A DNA stretch of 47,727 nucleotides from an uncultured Prevotellaceae bacterium (GCA_946410125.1 CAMJZF010000005.1:1-47727); one strand, 5' to 3'. Counted from the stretch's first letter, positions 18,052 through 26,889 are shown. Program-made: numbers and translations. The notes: a model not told the origin generated them from the sequence alone.

Positions 18052-19290
18052 TTAGTCTCGTTTGAAGAGGTCGCGGGTGTAGACTTTGTCCTGCACGTCG
18101 TTGAGGTTTTGGTCGAAGCGGTTAGCAAGGATTACCTGGCTCTGTGACTTAAATTGCTGCAGGTCATTTACCACCTTACTACCGAAGAATGTGGAACCGT
18201 CTTCGAGAGTAGGTTCATAAATGATGACTTTAGCGCCCTTGGCCTTGATGCGTTTCATCACACCCTGGATAGACGACTGACGGAAGTTGTCGCTGCCACT
18301 CTTCATTGTAAGGCGATAAACGCCAATTATACACTCTTTCTCCTCTTCGCGGCTATAGTCGCCCCTGTGATAGTAGTCGTAGTAGCCTGCCATGCGTAGC
18401 ACCCTGTCGGCGATAAAGTCTTTTCGTGTGCGGTTGCTCTCAACAATCGCCTCGATTAGGTTCTCGGGCACATTGGCATAGTTGGCAAGCAGTTGCTTTG
18501 TGTCTTTAGGCAGACAGTAGCCACCGTAGCCGAAGGAAGGATTGTTGTAATGCGTGCCGATGCGTGGGTCAAGGCACACGCCATTGATTATCGACTCGGT
18601 GTCAAGACCTTTCATCTCGGCATAGGTGTCGAGTTCGTTAAAGTAGCTGACTCTCAAAGCAAGATAAGTATTGGCAAACAACTTCACAGCCTCGGCCTCG
18701 GTCAATCCCATGAAAAGAGTGTCAACATCGGGCTTTAGTGCTCCTTGCTGGAGCAATTGGGCAAACTTGTGAGCCGCCTTGTCAAGTCGCTCGTCACCTT
18801 CGGGGCGACCAACGATGATGCGGCTTGGGTAGAGGTTATCGTAGAGTGCCTTAGTTTCACGAAGAAATTCCGGCGCAAACAGAATATTCTCGCTTCCAGT
18901 CTTGCGTCGGATACCCTCGGTATAGCCCACAGGGATTGTTGACTTTATTACCATTATCGCCTTGGGATTAACCTTAATGACAAGGTTAATTACGTCCTCG
19001 ACCAATGTGGTGTCGAAATAGTTGGTCACCGCATCATAGTTGGTTGGGGTGGCGATAACAACAAAATCGGCATCGGCGTAAGCCTTCTCGGCATCGAGCG
19101 TGGCAGTGAGGTTCAATTCCTTCTCAGCCAGATACCGCTCAATGTATTCGTCTTGGATAGGAGAAATGCGGTTATTGATTTTTTCGACCTTTTCGGGCAG
19201 TACGTCCACTGCCACGACCTCGTTGTGTTGTGCCAGCAGAGTAGCGATGCTCAACCCAACATATCCAGTTCCAGCTACAGCAATCTTCAT
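18052..19290 (-). CDS. ugd: UDP-glucose 6-dehydrogenase
   Basis: A 412-residue nucleotide-sugar dehydrogenase. The NAD site is [10 protein letters not shown] (5-14), and the catalytic cysteine is C259 in [12 protein letters not shown] (253-264). It oxidises UDP-glucose to UDP-glucuronate, an acidic capsule precursor. I chose the ATG at 19,290 because MKIAVAG is the standard family start; an upstream in-frame ATG at 19,314 would add eight residues unlike the family. A related nucleotide-sugar substrate cannot be excluded. It is the first gene of the operon, behind a leader of roughly 190 bases. Confidence 0.93.
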   Translation of the reverse strand: MKIAVAGTGYVGLSIATLLAQHNEVVAVDVLPEKVEKINNRISPIQDEYIERYLAEKELNLTATLDAEKAYADADFVVIATPTNYDAVTNYFDTTLVEDVINLVIKVNPKAIMVIKSTIPVGYTEGIRRKTGSENILFAPEFLRETKALYDNLYPSRIIVGRPEGDERLDKAAHKFAQLLQQGALKPDVDTLFMGLTEAEAVKLFANTYLALRVSYFNELDTYAEMKGLDTESIINGVCLDPRIGTHYNNPSFGYGGYCLPKDTKQLLANYANVPENLIEAIVESNRTRKDFIADRVLRMAGYYDYYHRGDYSREEEKECIIGVYRLTMKSGSDNFRQSSIQGVMKRIKAKGAKVIIYEPTLEDGSTFFGSKVVNDLQQFKSQSQVILANRFDQNLNDVQDKVYTRDLFKRD

Positions 19291-19307
19291 GTTTAAGCAA
19301 TGATTAC

Positions 19308-19325
19308 CCCACAAGAAACAGTGGG
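19308..19325 (-). promoter_or_regulatory. Hairpin in the 5' leader of the polysaccharide operon
   Basis: CCCAC (19,308-19,312) pairs with GTGGG (19,321-19,325), ending 18 bases before the ugd start. It could shade the translation start. Bacteroides capsule operons are often controlled in long leaders by UpxY-type antiterminators, but no such gene is present in this window. Confidence 0.35.
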
Positions 19326-19485
19326 AAAGTTTCGACTTAGAATATTATCTTAGGACATCAAATGCATAATAAGCACCTGAATATCAGCATCAAAAATAAA
19401 TTTAGTACATTTAAACAGGAAATCAAAATCCCCCAAAAAACATACATAGTGAAATAAATCTGTAAAGATTACTCCGTAATTGTCG

Positions 19486-19493
19486 CAAATTTA
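19486..19493 (-). promoter_or_regulatory. Candidate promoter -7 box of the polysaccharide operon
   Basis: On the minus strand TAAATTTG fits TAnnTTTG. Transcription would start near 19,480, giving a leader of about 190 bases before ugd. A TTTG lies upstream, but only about 12 bases away, so the -33 element is not convincing. The rest of the gap to the tRNA (19,500-19,735) has an odd palindrome TTCACCGTGAA (19,567-19,577) and no gene. Confidence 0.45.
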
Positions 19494-19735
19494 CGCAAAA
19501 TCACTCAAATAGGGCTTGTACAACCGTTAAGATTCCTTAAATTCCAGCTATTAAAATTGAAGACAATTCACCGTGAACAAAAGGAAAGAAGGGACTATTG
19601 GTCAAAATTTAGGATAAAATCTCTCAAAGTGCCGATTATTGTTTACACTTGCGGCATTTATAAGTTTAGCTATGCAAAAAAAGATAGCAACTCACAAAGT
19701 GAATTGCCATCTGCTTAATTTTCAACCTGTTTTGT

Positions 19736-19807
19736 GGAGTATAGCAGACTCGAACTGCTCACCTCAACACTGCCAGTGTTGCGCTCTACCGGATGAGCTA
19801 ATACCCC
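19736..19807 (-). tRNA. tRNA-Ala (anticodon GGC)
   Basis: A full cloverleaf on the minus strand: acceptor GGGGTAT/ATACTCC, anticodon stem CAACA/TGTTG around loop CTGGCAG (anticodon GGC), and T arm AGCAG-TTCGAGT-CTGCT. The third acceptor pair is G-U, the alanine identity element. CCA is not encoded. A TAATTTTG box lies upstream at 19,826-19,833. Confidence 0.96.
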
Positions 19808-19984
19808 AAATCAGTTTTGCAGGTGCAAAATTAGTACAGTTTTTTCAAATGTGCAAGATTTAGCCTACATTTTTTCAAAATAAATTAAGCAATCACCCAA
19901 AATCAGAAAAAAAGTAATAACAAAAAAGAAGGAATTTAAATGTAAAGTAGCCGAATTAATGAGCTTAATCAGAGCTTTCGGTTT

Positions 19985-20021
19985 AAAAAGGGCTGCAATC
20001 CTAAAAAACGAGTGCAGCCCT
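19985..20021 (-). terminator. Rho-independent terminator of the C10 protease gene
   Basis: AGGGCTGCA (19,989-19,997) pairs perfectly with TGCAGCCCT (20,013-20,021). On the minus strand it is followed by a run of T residues (19,985-19,989). It lies about 30 bases past the protease stop codon. Confidence 0.85.
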
Positions 20022-20051
20022 CTGAAATGTGATTTGTAAAGCGCGCGCCGA

Positions 20052-22406
20052 TTACTTGACAACCTTGTAAGTGCGATTGCCGTCGATAACAATGTTAATG
20101 CCCTTGAAAGGTGAGTTGCTCACCTGTCCCATTGGGTTGACATATCGCACTGCAGAGTTACTGTCGTCGATGCTTATGCCATCAATGCCCGTTGGGTCAA
20201 ATTGGAGCTGGAATTTTGCGCTTGCTAGTTGACTGTCACCTGCAAGAGGATAAGCATTAAAGACGTACTCGGTATTGGGTTGACCTTCAAATGCAGTTGA
20301 GAAGTTGATGGTTTTAGTTTCGCCACCAGCAATCTTCACCACTGGAGTGGCACCTGTCAAGCGGTTGGTTGATCCTTCAATGATGCGGTAGTAGATGGGA
20401 CCCACATATTCTCCAGTGCCCACATTCTTAATGTTGATAGTGGCAGTGACATTGTCGGGGGTCATGTAATAGTTGCCCACAGTGAGCTGAGACACTGCTT
20501 GCAGCTCATAGTTTTCGTTGGGTGTAACCACGAGCGGACGAGGGCCATCGATGATGCGGTTGTTATTGTCACGGATGAAAATCTGGTAATTGCCGGCACC
20601 ACGTGGAGCGAAGAGCTCACACTTAACGAGCACAGTGCCATTTTTTGGCACGTTAACTTGAGTGTCGAAATAATCAGTATACTCGGTGTCTTCTTCTTTC
20701 TTCATAGACACATATATGGTGCCCATGAAATCATCACCACTGTTGGCAATTGTGATATTGGCTTTGAAGAAGGTGTTGTCGCCCACTTCGGCTGGGAAAT
20801 CGAAGCTCTCCACACTGAGTTGTGGTGTTCCGGCTGGAGCCTCGGTAAACGTCATCACGCCATCTTCAACATGAGCATTCCAGTAGCCAGTGGTAGCTGA
20901 GCTGTGGTCATAGGGGCGATATTGGTTAATGCCTGCATCGGGACACTTATACATGAAGTGCAGTCGATAATCGCCAGGTGCCAGATTGGCACTTGGAGTG
21001 ATGCTGCGCGCATTATTACCCTCAACAGCGCTACGGTATCGCGTACCCAGGCTCATCACGAGGTCACGCTCGGAGCTGGTAAATACTTCCATAATATTGT
21101 CGTTGACATCGGTGAGCACATAGGCTGTAGTAACGGTGACAGTGTTGCCATTGCCGTAGCCCGCTCCCATCATGCCATATCGGTTGATGAGCAGCGACTC
21201 TCCAAGTGCTACCTGGTCTGCGTTTGGCTTAAAGTAGTCTAGAGAAACCTCAAGATAGTTGTCTGGTGCAGGATCACCCTTGTCGGGGTAGGCATTGATA
21301 ATCATTGTCTGCGACGAATTGTATCCGCCCTCAAAAGAACCAGCTCCCTGGTCGCGAGGATTGAGCGAAGTTATCAAGAAATAGCCATTGCTGCGAGAGC
21401 CCCATCCCCAGTTGAAGTGGAAATAGCCATCCTCATTATATCCGTCAAGGACGAAGGCATGGCCACCTTTAGACGTAAAACCGCCATAAATTATGGGACG
21501 ATTGTTGTTTAGCTCGTTGAAGATGAGCTCTTCCCACTCATTAATGGTCTTTGTGTTACGCATCATAAATTTCATGCCCTTGTTGTACTTGAAATTGTTG
21601 CGCAAGGCGTTCATCAACCAGTGAGCGCTGGCATTACTACTCTTGCCGTATTGCATGCTACAAGCCACTCCAGCATCATACATCAGAGTGGCAACGGCAT
21701 CGCCCTGCTCCTCGGTGTAATGGCCAGGAACATAGTTGTCAAGCATGTTGTCCCACTCATAAGGATGGTCAAACGCCCTATCAATGGTAAAGTCGCCACT
21801 TTCATAATTGACATGACCCTCGCCCTGTTGTGGCCAACGGTGGTAGTACATCAGCTGAGCTCCAGCAGTTGCCACGCATCCTGTAGCAGATGTGCCAGCC
21901 GGCTGTCCATCTACGTAGTATTCGGGACACAAGCGGTTATAAGGCTCTTTCTGATCCCAGTTACTTTTAAGTAGAGGCTTAACCACCGGGTTGTGAGCTA
22001 TAGAAGCGCCGTCACTTGCCATACCGGAGTGGGTGCGCAAGTATGCCATTTCATGAGCATACATGTCGAGCATACACTGCAGGCCATCGGGCACATTGGC
22101 AGGGTCGAACGAGCCCTCATCGCTATAACCCAGCACAGGGACAGCACGGTCGTCGCCAGCAACAATCACATAGCCGTTACTCTTGCCGTTGTTGAACACA
22201 TAGTAATCGGTTTCATGATTCTTGCTCTTAGCTTCAAGCACCATGTTGAGCTGTGGCTGAACATTCCCAACTCCCAGCATGTGCCTGGGTGAGTTTTTTA
22301 CCAAATAATTGTTAGCTATCGCTAAAGCGGCACCTTGCTCTACTTGCTTAGCATTAAGCGAGAAAGCGAGCAATAATGAGAGTAATAAAATTGAATAGTG
22401 TTTCAT
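20052..22406 (-). CDS. Secreted C10-family cysteine protease (streptopain-like)
   Basis: A 784-residue protein starting at MKHYSILLLS, with a clear signal peptide (about residues 1-19). An N-terminal propeptide of the Spi/C10 kind covers about 20-135. The peptidase domain has the catalytic cysteine C177 in TSATGCVATA (172-181) and histidine H316 in KGGHAFVLDGY (313-323), followed by FNWGWG. The remaining 400 residues look like beta-sandwich repeats, and the tail resembles the short C-terminal sorting domains of Bacteroidetes secreted proteins. I took the ATG at 22,406, ten codons inside the open frame, because it begins the signal peptide. It probably degrades host or dietary protein, or cross-acts on competitors. 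Confidence 0.9.
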   Translation of the reverse strand: MKHYSILLLSLLLAFSLNAKQVEQGAALAIANNYLVKNSPRHMLGVGNVQPQLNMVLEAKSKNHETDYYVFNNGKSNGYVIVAGDDRAVPVLGYSDEGSFDPANVPDGLQCMLDMYAHEMAYLRTHSGMASDGASIAHNPVVKPLLKSNWDQKEPYNRLCPEYYVDGQPAGTSATGCVATAGAQLMYYHRWPQQGEGHVNYESGDFTIDRAFDHPYEWDNMLDNYVPGHYTEEQGDAVATLMYDAGVACSMQYGKSSNASAHWLMNALRNNFKYNKGMKFMMRNTKTINEWEELIFNELNNNRPIIYGGFTSKGGHAFVLDGYNEDGYFHFNWGWGSRSNGYFLITSLNPRDQGAGSFEGGYNSSQTMIINAYPDKGDPAPDNYLEVSLDYFKPNADQVALGESLLINRYGMMGAGYGNGNTVTVTTAYVLTDVNDNIMEVFTSSERDLVMSLGTRYRSAVEGNNARSITPSANLAPGDYRLHFMYKCPDAGINQYRPYDHSSATTGYWNAHVEDGVMTFTEAPAGTPQLSVESFDFPAEVGDNTFFKANITIANSGDDFMGTIYVSMKKEEDTEYTDYFDTQVNVPKNGTVLVKCELFAPRGAGNYQIFIRDNNNRIIDGPRPLVVTPNENYELQAVSQLTVGNYYMTPDNVTATINIKNVGTGEYVGPIYYRIIEGSTNRLTGATPVVKIAGGETKTINFSTAFEGQPNTEYVFNAYPLAGDSQLASAKFQLQFDPTGIDGISIDDSNSAVRYVNPMGQVSNSPFKGINIVIDGNRTYKVVK

Positions 22407-22449
22407 AAGATTTATTAAAATATACCGAAAAATCATCTTTTTGATAGTG

Positions 22450-22457
22450 CAAAGTTA
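22450..22457 (-). promoter_or_regulatory. Promoter -7 box of the C10 protease gene
   Basis: TAACTTTG on the minus strand, about 44 bases before the ATG at 22,406. It fits TAnnTTTG. No good -33 TTTG at the right distance. Confidence 0.55.
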
Positions 22458-22496
22458 ACAAAAAAATATGAATGATGAATATTTTTTCATACAACT

Positions 22497-23372
22497 TCAA
22501 TACAAATCATCAAAAAGTGCTTTAAACTGTGCAGGCTTAAGCCCCCAATGAGGGTGTAGCAACAAGTTGGGCGGAGCCATCGAGACCATTCGCTCAATGG
22601 TTATGTTCGGTGGCAGGTGCTCAAAGACACGATGGCAAAAAGCGGCGTATTCCTGTGCTGTCCAGTCGATAAGCTTGAGCTCTCCCCTCTCCCACTGCCG
22701 GGCAAGTTCAGTACCTCGTAGCACCTGCATCTGATGAAACTTAATGGAGTTAACCGGCAGTTTGGCAATTTCGTCAACTGTCGCCATCATATCATCTTTA
22801 GTTTCACCAGGCAACCCCAGAATAAGATGAGCACCCACCGTTAGCCCCCGTTTAGCTACTCTCCCAATCGCTTCCATAGCACATTGACCTGAATGGCAGC
22901 GATTTATTAGCGCAAGAGTTCTCTCGTGAATTGTTTCTACACCAATCTCAACTATAACTTTGTGAGTGACATTGATGCCCTGCAACAAGTCGAGAACTTC
23001 GTCACTAAGACAATCGGGACGCGTAGAAATCACAAGCCCCACCACATCGGGCACAGCCAGAGCCTCGTTGTAGAGAGCACTCAACTTCTCGACAGGCGCA
23101 TAAGTGCCTGTGAAGCTCTGGAAATAAGCCAGATATTTCATATCGGCATATTTCCCATTATAGAAGTTTTTACCTTCGAGCAGTTGATGAGTGACAGTTG
23201 CCGACGAGTTGCTAAAAGCAGGAGTAAACGATGAATTGTTACAATAAATGCATCCGCCATGGCTTAAGGATCCGTCACGGTTTGGACACGAGAAACCAGC
23301 GTTGACATTGAGCTTCTGCACCCTCATGCCATAGAGCTGCTTCAAGAAATCACTATAACGTTGGCGTGCCAC
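22497..23372 (-). CDS. TIGR01212-family radical SAM protein (YhcC-like)
   Basis: A 291-residue radical SAM protein with the iron-sulfur motif C-x11-C-x2-C in SCPNRDGSLSHGGCIYC (about 28-44). That spacing and the NRDG segment are typical of the YhcC/TIGR01212 group, not of the usual CX3CX2C enzymes. Later segments VGLVISTRPDCL and GLPGETKDDM are also family-like. The biochemical role of this group is not settled. It follows aroC by 11 bases and probably shares its transcript with ybaK and aroC. Confidence 0.88.
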   Translation of the reverse strand: MARQRYSDFLKQLYGMRVQKLNVNAGFSCPNRDGSLSHGGCIYCNNSSFTPAFSNSSATVTHQLLEGKNFYNGKYADMKYLAYFQSFTGTYAPVEKLSALYNEALAVPDVVGLVISTRPDCLSDEVLDLLQGINVTHKVIVEIGVETIHERTLALINRCHSGQCAMEAIGRVAKRGLTVGAHLILGLPGETKDDMMATVDEIAKLPVNSIKFHQMQVLRGTELARQWERGELKLIDWTAQEYAAFCHRVFEHLPPNITIERMVSMAPPNLLLHPHWGLKPAQFKALFDDLY

Positions 23373-23383
23373 AGCACAATCGC

Positions 23384-24355
23384 TTAAAGCCTTGAGGCTC
23401 GATTAATTAGCACATTGTCAAGAATTACAATTGCCGCCATTGCCTCAACAATGGGTATTGCACGGGGAACCACGCATGAATCGTGGCGACCTTTAGGCTT
23501 GATTACCACAGTGTTGCCATCATGGTCGATGCCTTCTACCTCTTGCATTAAAGTAGCTACAGGCTTAAACGCCACCTTAAAGCAGATGTCACTGCCATTG
23601 CTGATTCCCCCTTGAATGCCACCAGAGAAATTGGTAGATGTAGTAATCCTGCCTTCCTTAAAAATAAACTTATCAAGCACCTCGCTCCCAAAGTGGTTTA
23701 CAAAGTCGAATCCCAACCCAATTTCAAAGCCTTTGGCAGCCGGAATGCTCATCATCGCCCCGGCAAGCTGAGCCGAGAGTTTGCCGAATACCGGTTCGCC
23801 AAGCCCAACCGGTACACCCGAGACAACACATTGCACAACACCGCCACAGGTATCACCTTGAGGCACTTCGGCAACATTAACCGTTGACTGAGCACTGATT
23901 GTTATATCCATCTTCTCAAGGACTTGCTTAGCGAGAGCGCCTGCAACCATCCTTGCCGCCGTCTCGCGAGCCGAAGCCCTTCCGCCTCCCCTATAGTCAC
24001 GGAGGCCATACTTTGCCTGAAAAGTATAGTCGGCATGAGATGGCCTGTACACATTTTTCAATTGCTCATAGTCCTCTGGCCGTTGGTCTTTATTGCGAAT
24101 GATGAAGCCAATTGGCGTTCCGAGCGTAACTCCGTCCATGATTCCAGAAAGGAATTCAACCTCATCAAGCTCTTTTCGGCTTGAGGTGACCGAGCCCTGC
24201 CCAGGCCTGCGTCGTGCCATTTCATGTTTCAGCTGCTCGAAATCAATTTTTACGCCAGCCGGCATTCCGTCGATGACTCCTCCAATTGCCGGCCCGTGCG
24301 ACTCACCAAAGGAGGTGAGGCTAAAGATGTTGCCTATTCTGTTCTTAAGTGCCAT
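23384..24355 (-). CDS. aroC: Chorismate synthase, with an internal deletion
   Basis: A 323-residue enzyme for the last shikimate step, 5-enolpyruvylshikimate-3-phosphate to chorismate, using reduced FMN. Signatures seen: SFGESHG (15-21), RRRPGQG (48-54), RPSHADYT, GGGRASARET and GRHDSCVVPRA. It is about 30-40 residues shorter than usual. The missing part is the segment before the GxxVGLGEP motif, where most homologues carry a CPDP sequence and a long helix; here STVNVAEVPQGDTCGG bridges it. All recognised catalytic motifs remain, so it may be functional. It lies 32 bases after ybaK. Confidence 0.93.
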   Translation of the reverse strand: MALKNRIGNIFSLTSFGESHGPAIGGVIDGMPAGVKIDFEQLKHEMARRRPGQGSVTSSRKELDEVEFLSGIMDGVTLGTPIGFIIRNKDQRPEDYEQLKNVYRPSHADYTFQAKYGLRDYRGGGRASARETAARMVAGALAKQVLEKMDITISAQSTVNVAEVPQGDTCGGVVQCVVSGVPVGLGEPVFGKLSAQLAGAMMSIPAAKGFEIGLGFDFVNHFGSEVLDKFIFKEGRITTSTNFSGGIQGGISNGSDICFKVAFKPVATLMQEVEGIDHDGNTVVIKPKGRHDSCVVPRAIPIVEAMAAIVILDNVLINRASRL

Positions 24356-24387
24356 TGCCTGTTATTATCGATTGTTATGGGTGTTAG

Positions 24388-24873
24388 CTATTCGTCCTTG
24401 ATAATGTCGCATACCGTAGCATGGACAAAATTCACAAGGTCGTTAGGTGAGATTTTGAACTGCAGTCCTCGCATTCCCGCACTGATGAAAATGTGGTCAA
24501 ACTGCATACAGCTCTCATGGATAAATGTTGGGAAAGGCTTCTTCATGCCAATTGGTGAGCAACCGCCACGGATGTATCCCGTAGTGGGCAGCAAATCTTT
24601 CATGGCAATGAGGTCAACCTTTTTGTTGCCACTGAGTTTGGCTGCCTTTTTGAGGTCTACCTCATGGTCACCGGGAATGACGCATACAAAGTGCTTAGTT
24701 TTCTCACCAAAGAGCACTAAGGTCTTGAACACCTGATTAATGTCCTCGCCAATAGTGGCTGCCAGGTGTCCAGCCGAGAGATCACTCTCGTCAACCTCAT
24801 AAGGAATGAGTTCGTAAAGGATCTTAGCTCTATCGAGTAGCCGGGCAGCATTAGTTTTAGTAATCTTTTTCAT
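24388..24873 (-). CDS. ybaK: Cys-tRNA(Pro) deacylase
   Basis: A 161-residue YbaK/EbsC-family protein that hydrolyses mischarged cysteinyl-tRNA(Pro). Family segments seen: TNAARLLD near the start, KTLVLFGEKTKHFVCVIPGDHEVDLKK in the core (the KTL lysine is functionally important), and GCSPIGMKK. Length is normal. The ATG lies five bases after a promoter box, so the message is probably leaderless. It heads a likely operon with aroC and the radical SAM gene. Confidence 0.92.
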   Translation of the reverse strand: MKKITKTNAARLLDRAKILYELIPYEVDESDLSAGHLAATIGEDINQVFKTLVLFGEKTKHFVCVIPGDHEVDLKKAAKLSGNKKVDLIAMKDLLPTTGYIRGGCSPIGMKKPFPTFIHESCMQFDHIFISAGMRGLQFKISPNDLVNFVHATVCDIIKDE

Positions 24874-24877
24874 AATG

Positions 24878-24908
24878 CAAAGATAGTAAATAGTTTTTAG
24901 TTATCAAA
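24878..24908 (-). promoter_or_regulatory. Promoter of ybaK
   Basis: On the minus strand TTTG (24,905-24,908), a 19-base spacer, and TATCTTTG (24,878-24,885). This is a full match to the Bacteroidetes promoter. The spacer carries the AACTAAAAACTATTTAC sequence shared with the licD-like promoter. The -7 box ends five bases before the ATG. Confidence 0.85.
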
Positions 24909-25252
24909 ATGGGAGCCCCCTCTCAATCTTCCCCTCAAGGGGAGAAGCTGGGCTGCGCAACGGTGTTTTACACAAATTACCATGAATTGACCACAAATTA
25001 CCAATAAGAACACAAGAAAAATTGCTTTAGATACAGGCAGGACACAAGAACAAAAGCTCACACAAGAACACAGGTTTTGTCAAACCAAGAAAACCAAGTC
25101 ATAACCAAGTTAACAAAGATAGTTTTGGTTGTTTTGGTTATTTTGGTTTGAATGCTCCGGGCTAAATTCATAAGAATCAGAAGAATAAGTTGTTTATATT
25201 ATTGAATGATAATTTGTGTGTAATTCACGGTAATTTGTGTAATACCCTGCCA
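24899..25252 (-). repeat. Second composite repeat region, upstream of ybaK
   Basis: Read on the minus strand the blocks run: TTCTTGTGTGAGCTTTTGTT, a GGTAATTTGTGGTCAATTC block, AGCCCAGCTTCTCCCC with TTGAGGGG and GAGAGGGGGCT, then the ybaK promoter. Bases 540-717 carry the same blocks in the same order before the licD-like gene. A further partial piece on the plus strand (25,203-25,252) has TAATTCACGGTAATTTGTGT and CCCTGCC, as in copy 1. I see no gene between 24,874 and 25,523. Confidence 0.7.
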
Positions 25253-25332
25253 ATAAACATTTCAATGTTGTTCAAATATATATTAATGTCTTACATTTGT
25301 CTAAAAGAGTTCTTTGACATACTGCCACCCCA

Positions 25333-25392
25333 CATGTGATTCATGTGATTCATGTGATTCATGTGATTCATGTGATTCATGCGATTCATGTG
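25333..25392. repeat. 9-bp tandem array, unit CATGTGATT
   Basis: Six consecutive 9-bp units (one with a T-to-C change, CATGCGATT) plus a partial seventh. On the reverse strand the array would encode repeated His-Glu-Ser, but no gene context supports translation. It is likely to vary in copy number. Confidence 0.9.
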
Positions 25393-25410
25393 TCTTTGCC
25401 TGAAAAAAGT

Positions 25411-25442
25411 TGTCCCACCTGTCCCATCTGTCCCATCTGTCC
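25411..25442. repeat. 9-bp tandem array, unit TGTCCCATC
   Basis: Three full units (the first TGTCCCACC) and a partial fourth, 18 bases after the CATGTGATT array. The two arrays share the period of nine but not the sequence. Confidence 0.85.
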
Positions 25443-25523
25443 ACAAGGTCGCTTCGCTCTTGTTTAATCAAACGAAGAAAGCAAGGGTAAACCAAGAGAT
25501 GTAGATAAGAAGGATGAGGGGAA

Positions 25524-25997
25524 CTACTCGTGGTGATAGGGTTCGTTGCGGAGGATTGTCATAGCCCTGTAGAGCTGTTCGGTAAATATTAGACGAATCA
25601 TCTCGTGGGAGAAAGTCATTGACGAGAGTGAGATTTTTTCATTAGCGCGCGAATAGACTTCCGGCGAGAATCCGTAGGGACCACCAACGACGAAGACCAG
25701 CCTGCGCTGGACAACAGACATCTTTTTCTCGATATAACGTGAGAACTCCATGGAGGTGAATTGCTTGCCATGCTCATCAAGAAGCACCACGTGGTCGCTC
25801 TTGTCGAGTGCTGAGAGTATGTTTCGCCCCTCGGCATCCTTTTGCTGACCTTCGGTCATATTTTTAGTGTTCTTGGCATCGGGAACATACAAAATCTCAA
25901 ATGGCACATAATGCTTGAGCCTTGAGGTATATTCCTCGATGCCCTTGCTTAGATAGCCCCCCGCCATCTTTCCTACTACCGCCAGAATAATTTTCAT
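25524..25997 (-). CDS. rlmH: 23S rRNA (pseudouridine1915-N3) methyltransferase
   Basis: A 157-residue SPOUT methyltransferase that methylates pseudouridine 1915 in helix 69 of 23S rRNA. The SAM-binding trefoil knot is visible as VFVVGGPYGF (about 101-110), and the C-terminal SHEMIRLIFTEQLYRA segment is diagnostic. Length is exact for the family. It follows the lipid kinase gene by nine bases and is probably co-transcribed from that promoter. Confidence 0.95.
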   Translation of the reverse strand: MKIILAVVGKMAGGYLSKGIEEYTSRLKHYVPFEILYVPDAKNTKNMTEGQQKDAEGRNILSALDKSDHVVLLDEHGKQFTSMEFSRYIEKKMSVVQRRLVFVVGGPYGFSPEVYSRANEKISLSSMTFSHEMIRLIFTEQLYRAMTILRNEPYHHE

Positions 25998-26006
25998 GAT
26001 TATATT

Positions 26007-26885
26007 CTATACAAAGAATTTAATTCCGCCTGGATGACAAGTGACCGTCATATCACTAATCATTGACATGGGTTCGCCGTCGATATGATAGACCCTTGGC
26101 AAAGATGAATGAATCTTGACTTGCCGAGCACGATAGGTATCAACATGGCGATTCTTGTCAACAGTCTTGGTGAACAAACTACCGCCAACGATGGGGCTTT
26201 CCAACGGACTAAAAGGCTTGATGACGGTAATGTCGAGCAGTCCATCCTGAAGGCTTGCATGTGGAGCAATGAAAGCGTTGTTCCCATACTGAGAAGCATT
26301 GGCACAGGTGATGACAAAGACATCTTCCTCGATGATCATGCCGTCAATCTCGATGGTGCAACGTATTGATTTATAGCTCGCATAAACCTGAAAAGCTGTC
26401 TTCACATAGTTGAGAGCTCCACGCTTGGTGCGCTGCGCATATCTGTCGGCGATTTCGGCATCAAAGCCCATTCCCGCCGTACATACAAAAGTGTCATCGT
26501 TAAGAGTGCAGTAGTCACACACTTCCACATGGTCGCGGTTGATTACCTCAAATGCCTTGCGCATATTCATTGGAATCTCAAGATGGCGAGCCAGGCCATT
26601 GCCTGAGCCACAGGGTATTATAGCAAGAGCTACATTGGTGTCTTTTAAAGCCGTAGCGGCGCCATTGACGGTGCCGTCACCTCCCACGGCAATGACACCA
26701 TAGAAATTGTCGCGCACTGCTTGAGCCGCCAAGTCGCTGACTCTCATGTCGCGCGAGACCATAGCGATTTCAACATCAAACTTGCTGTGGTCTAAAGTTT
26801 CCTGAATTAATTGTGGCACCTTATCCTTCTTGCTGTTGCCAGAGAAGGGATTAATGATTGCCATTAGTTTCTTGCGGTTTTCCAT
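26007..26885 (-). CDS. Diacylglycerol/lipid kinase family protein (YegS/BmrU-like)
   Basis: A 292-residue protein of the DAGK-catalytic fold: INPFSGNSKK (11-20), the nucleotide loop GGDGTVNGAA (68-77) and GSGNGLARHL (93-102). Members phosphorylate diacylglycerol or related lipids in the cytoplasm at the membrane. Typical length, no membrane helices. The start codon lies five bases after a strong promoter box, so a leaderless message is likely. The lipid substrate is unknown. Confidence 0.9.
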   Translation of the reverse strand: MENRKKLMAIINPFSGNSKKDKVPQLIQETLDHSKFDVEIAMVSRDMRVSDLAAQAVRDNFYGVIAVGGDGTVNGAATALKDTNVALAIIPCGSGNGLARHLEIPMNMRKAFEVINRDHVEVCDYCTLNDDTFVCTAGMGFDAEIADRYAQRTKRGALNYVKTAFQVYASYKSIRCTIEIDGMIIEEDVFVITCANASQYGNNAFIAPHASLQDGLLDITVIKPFSPLESPIVGGSLFTKTVDKNRHVDTYRARQVKIHSSLPRVYHIDGEPMSMISDMTVTCHPGGIKFFV

Positions 26886-26889
26886 GCCA

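Noticed and set aside
25333-25442. CRISPR array
   Set aside because: The units are 9 bp with no spacers, and no cas genes are present anywhere in the window.
25301-25495. A 64-codon minus-strand frame encoding repeated His-Glu-Ser and Asp-Arg-Trp
   Set aside because: The repeats come from two DNA arrays with a period of nine bases, which stay in frame by arithmetic. No promoter, start context or homologue is evident.
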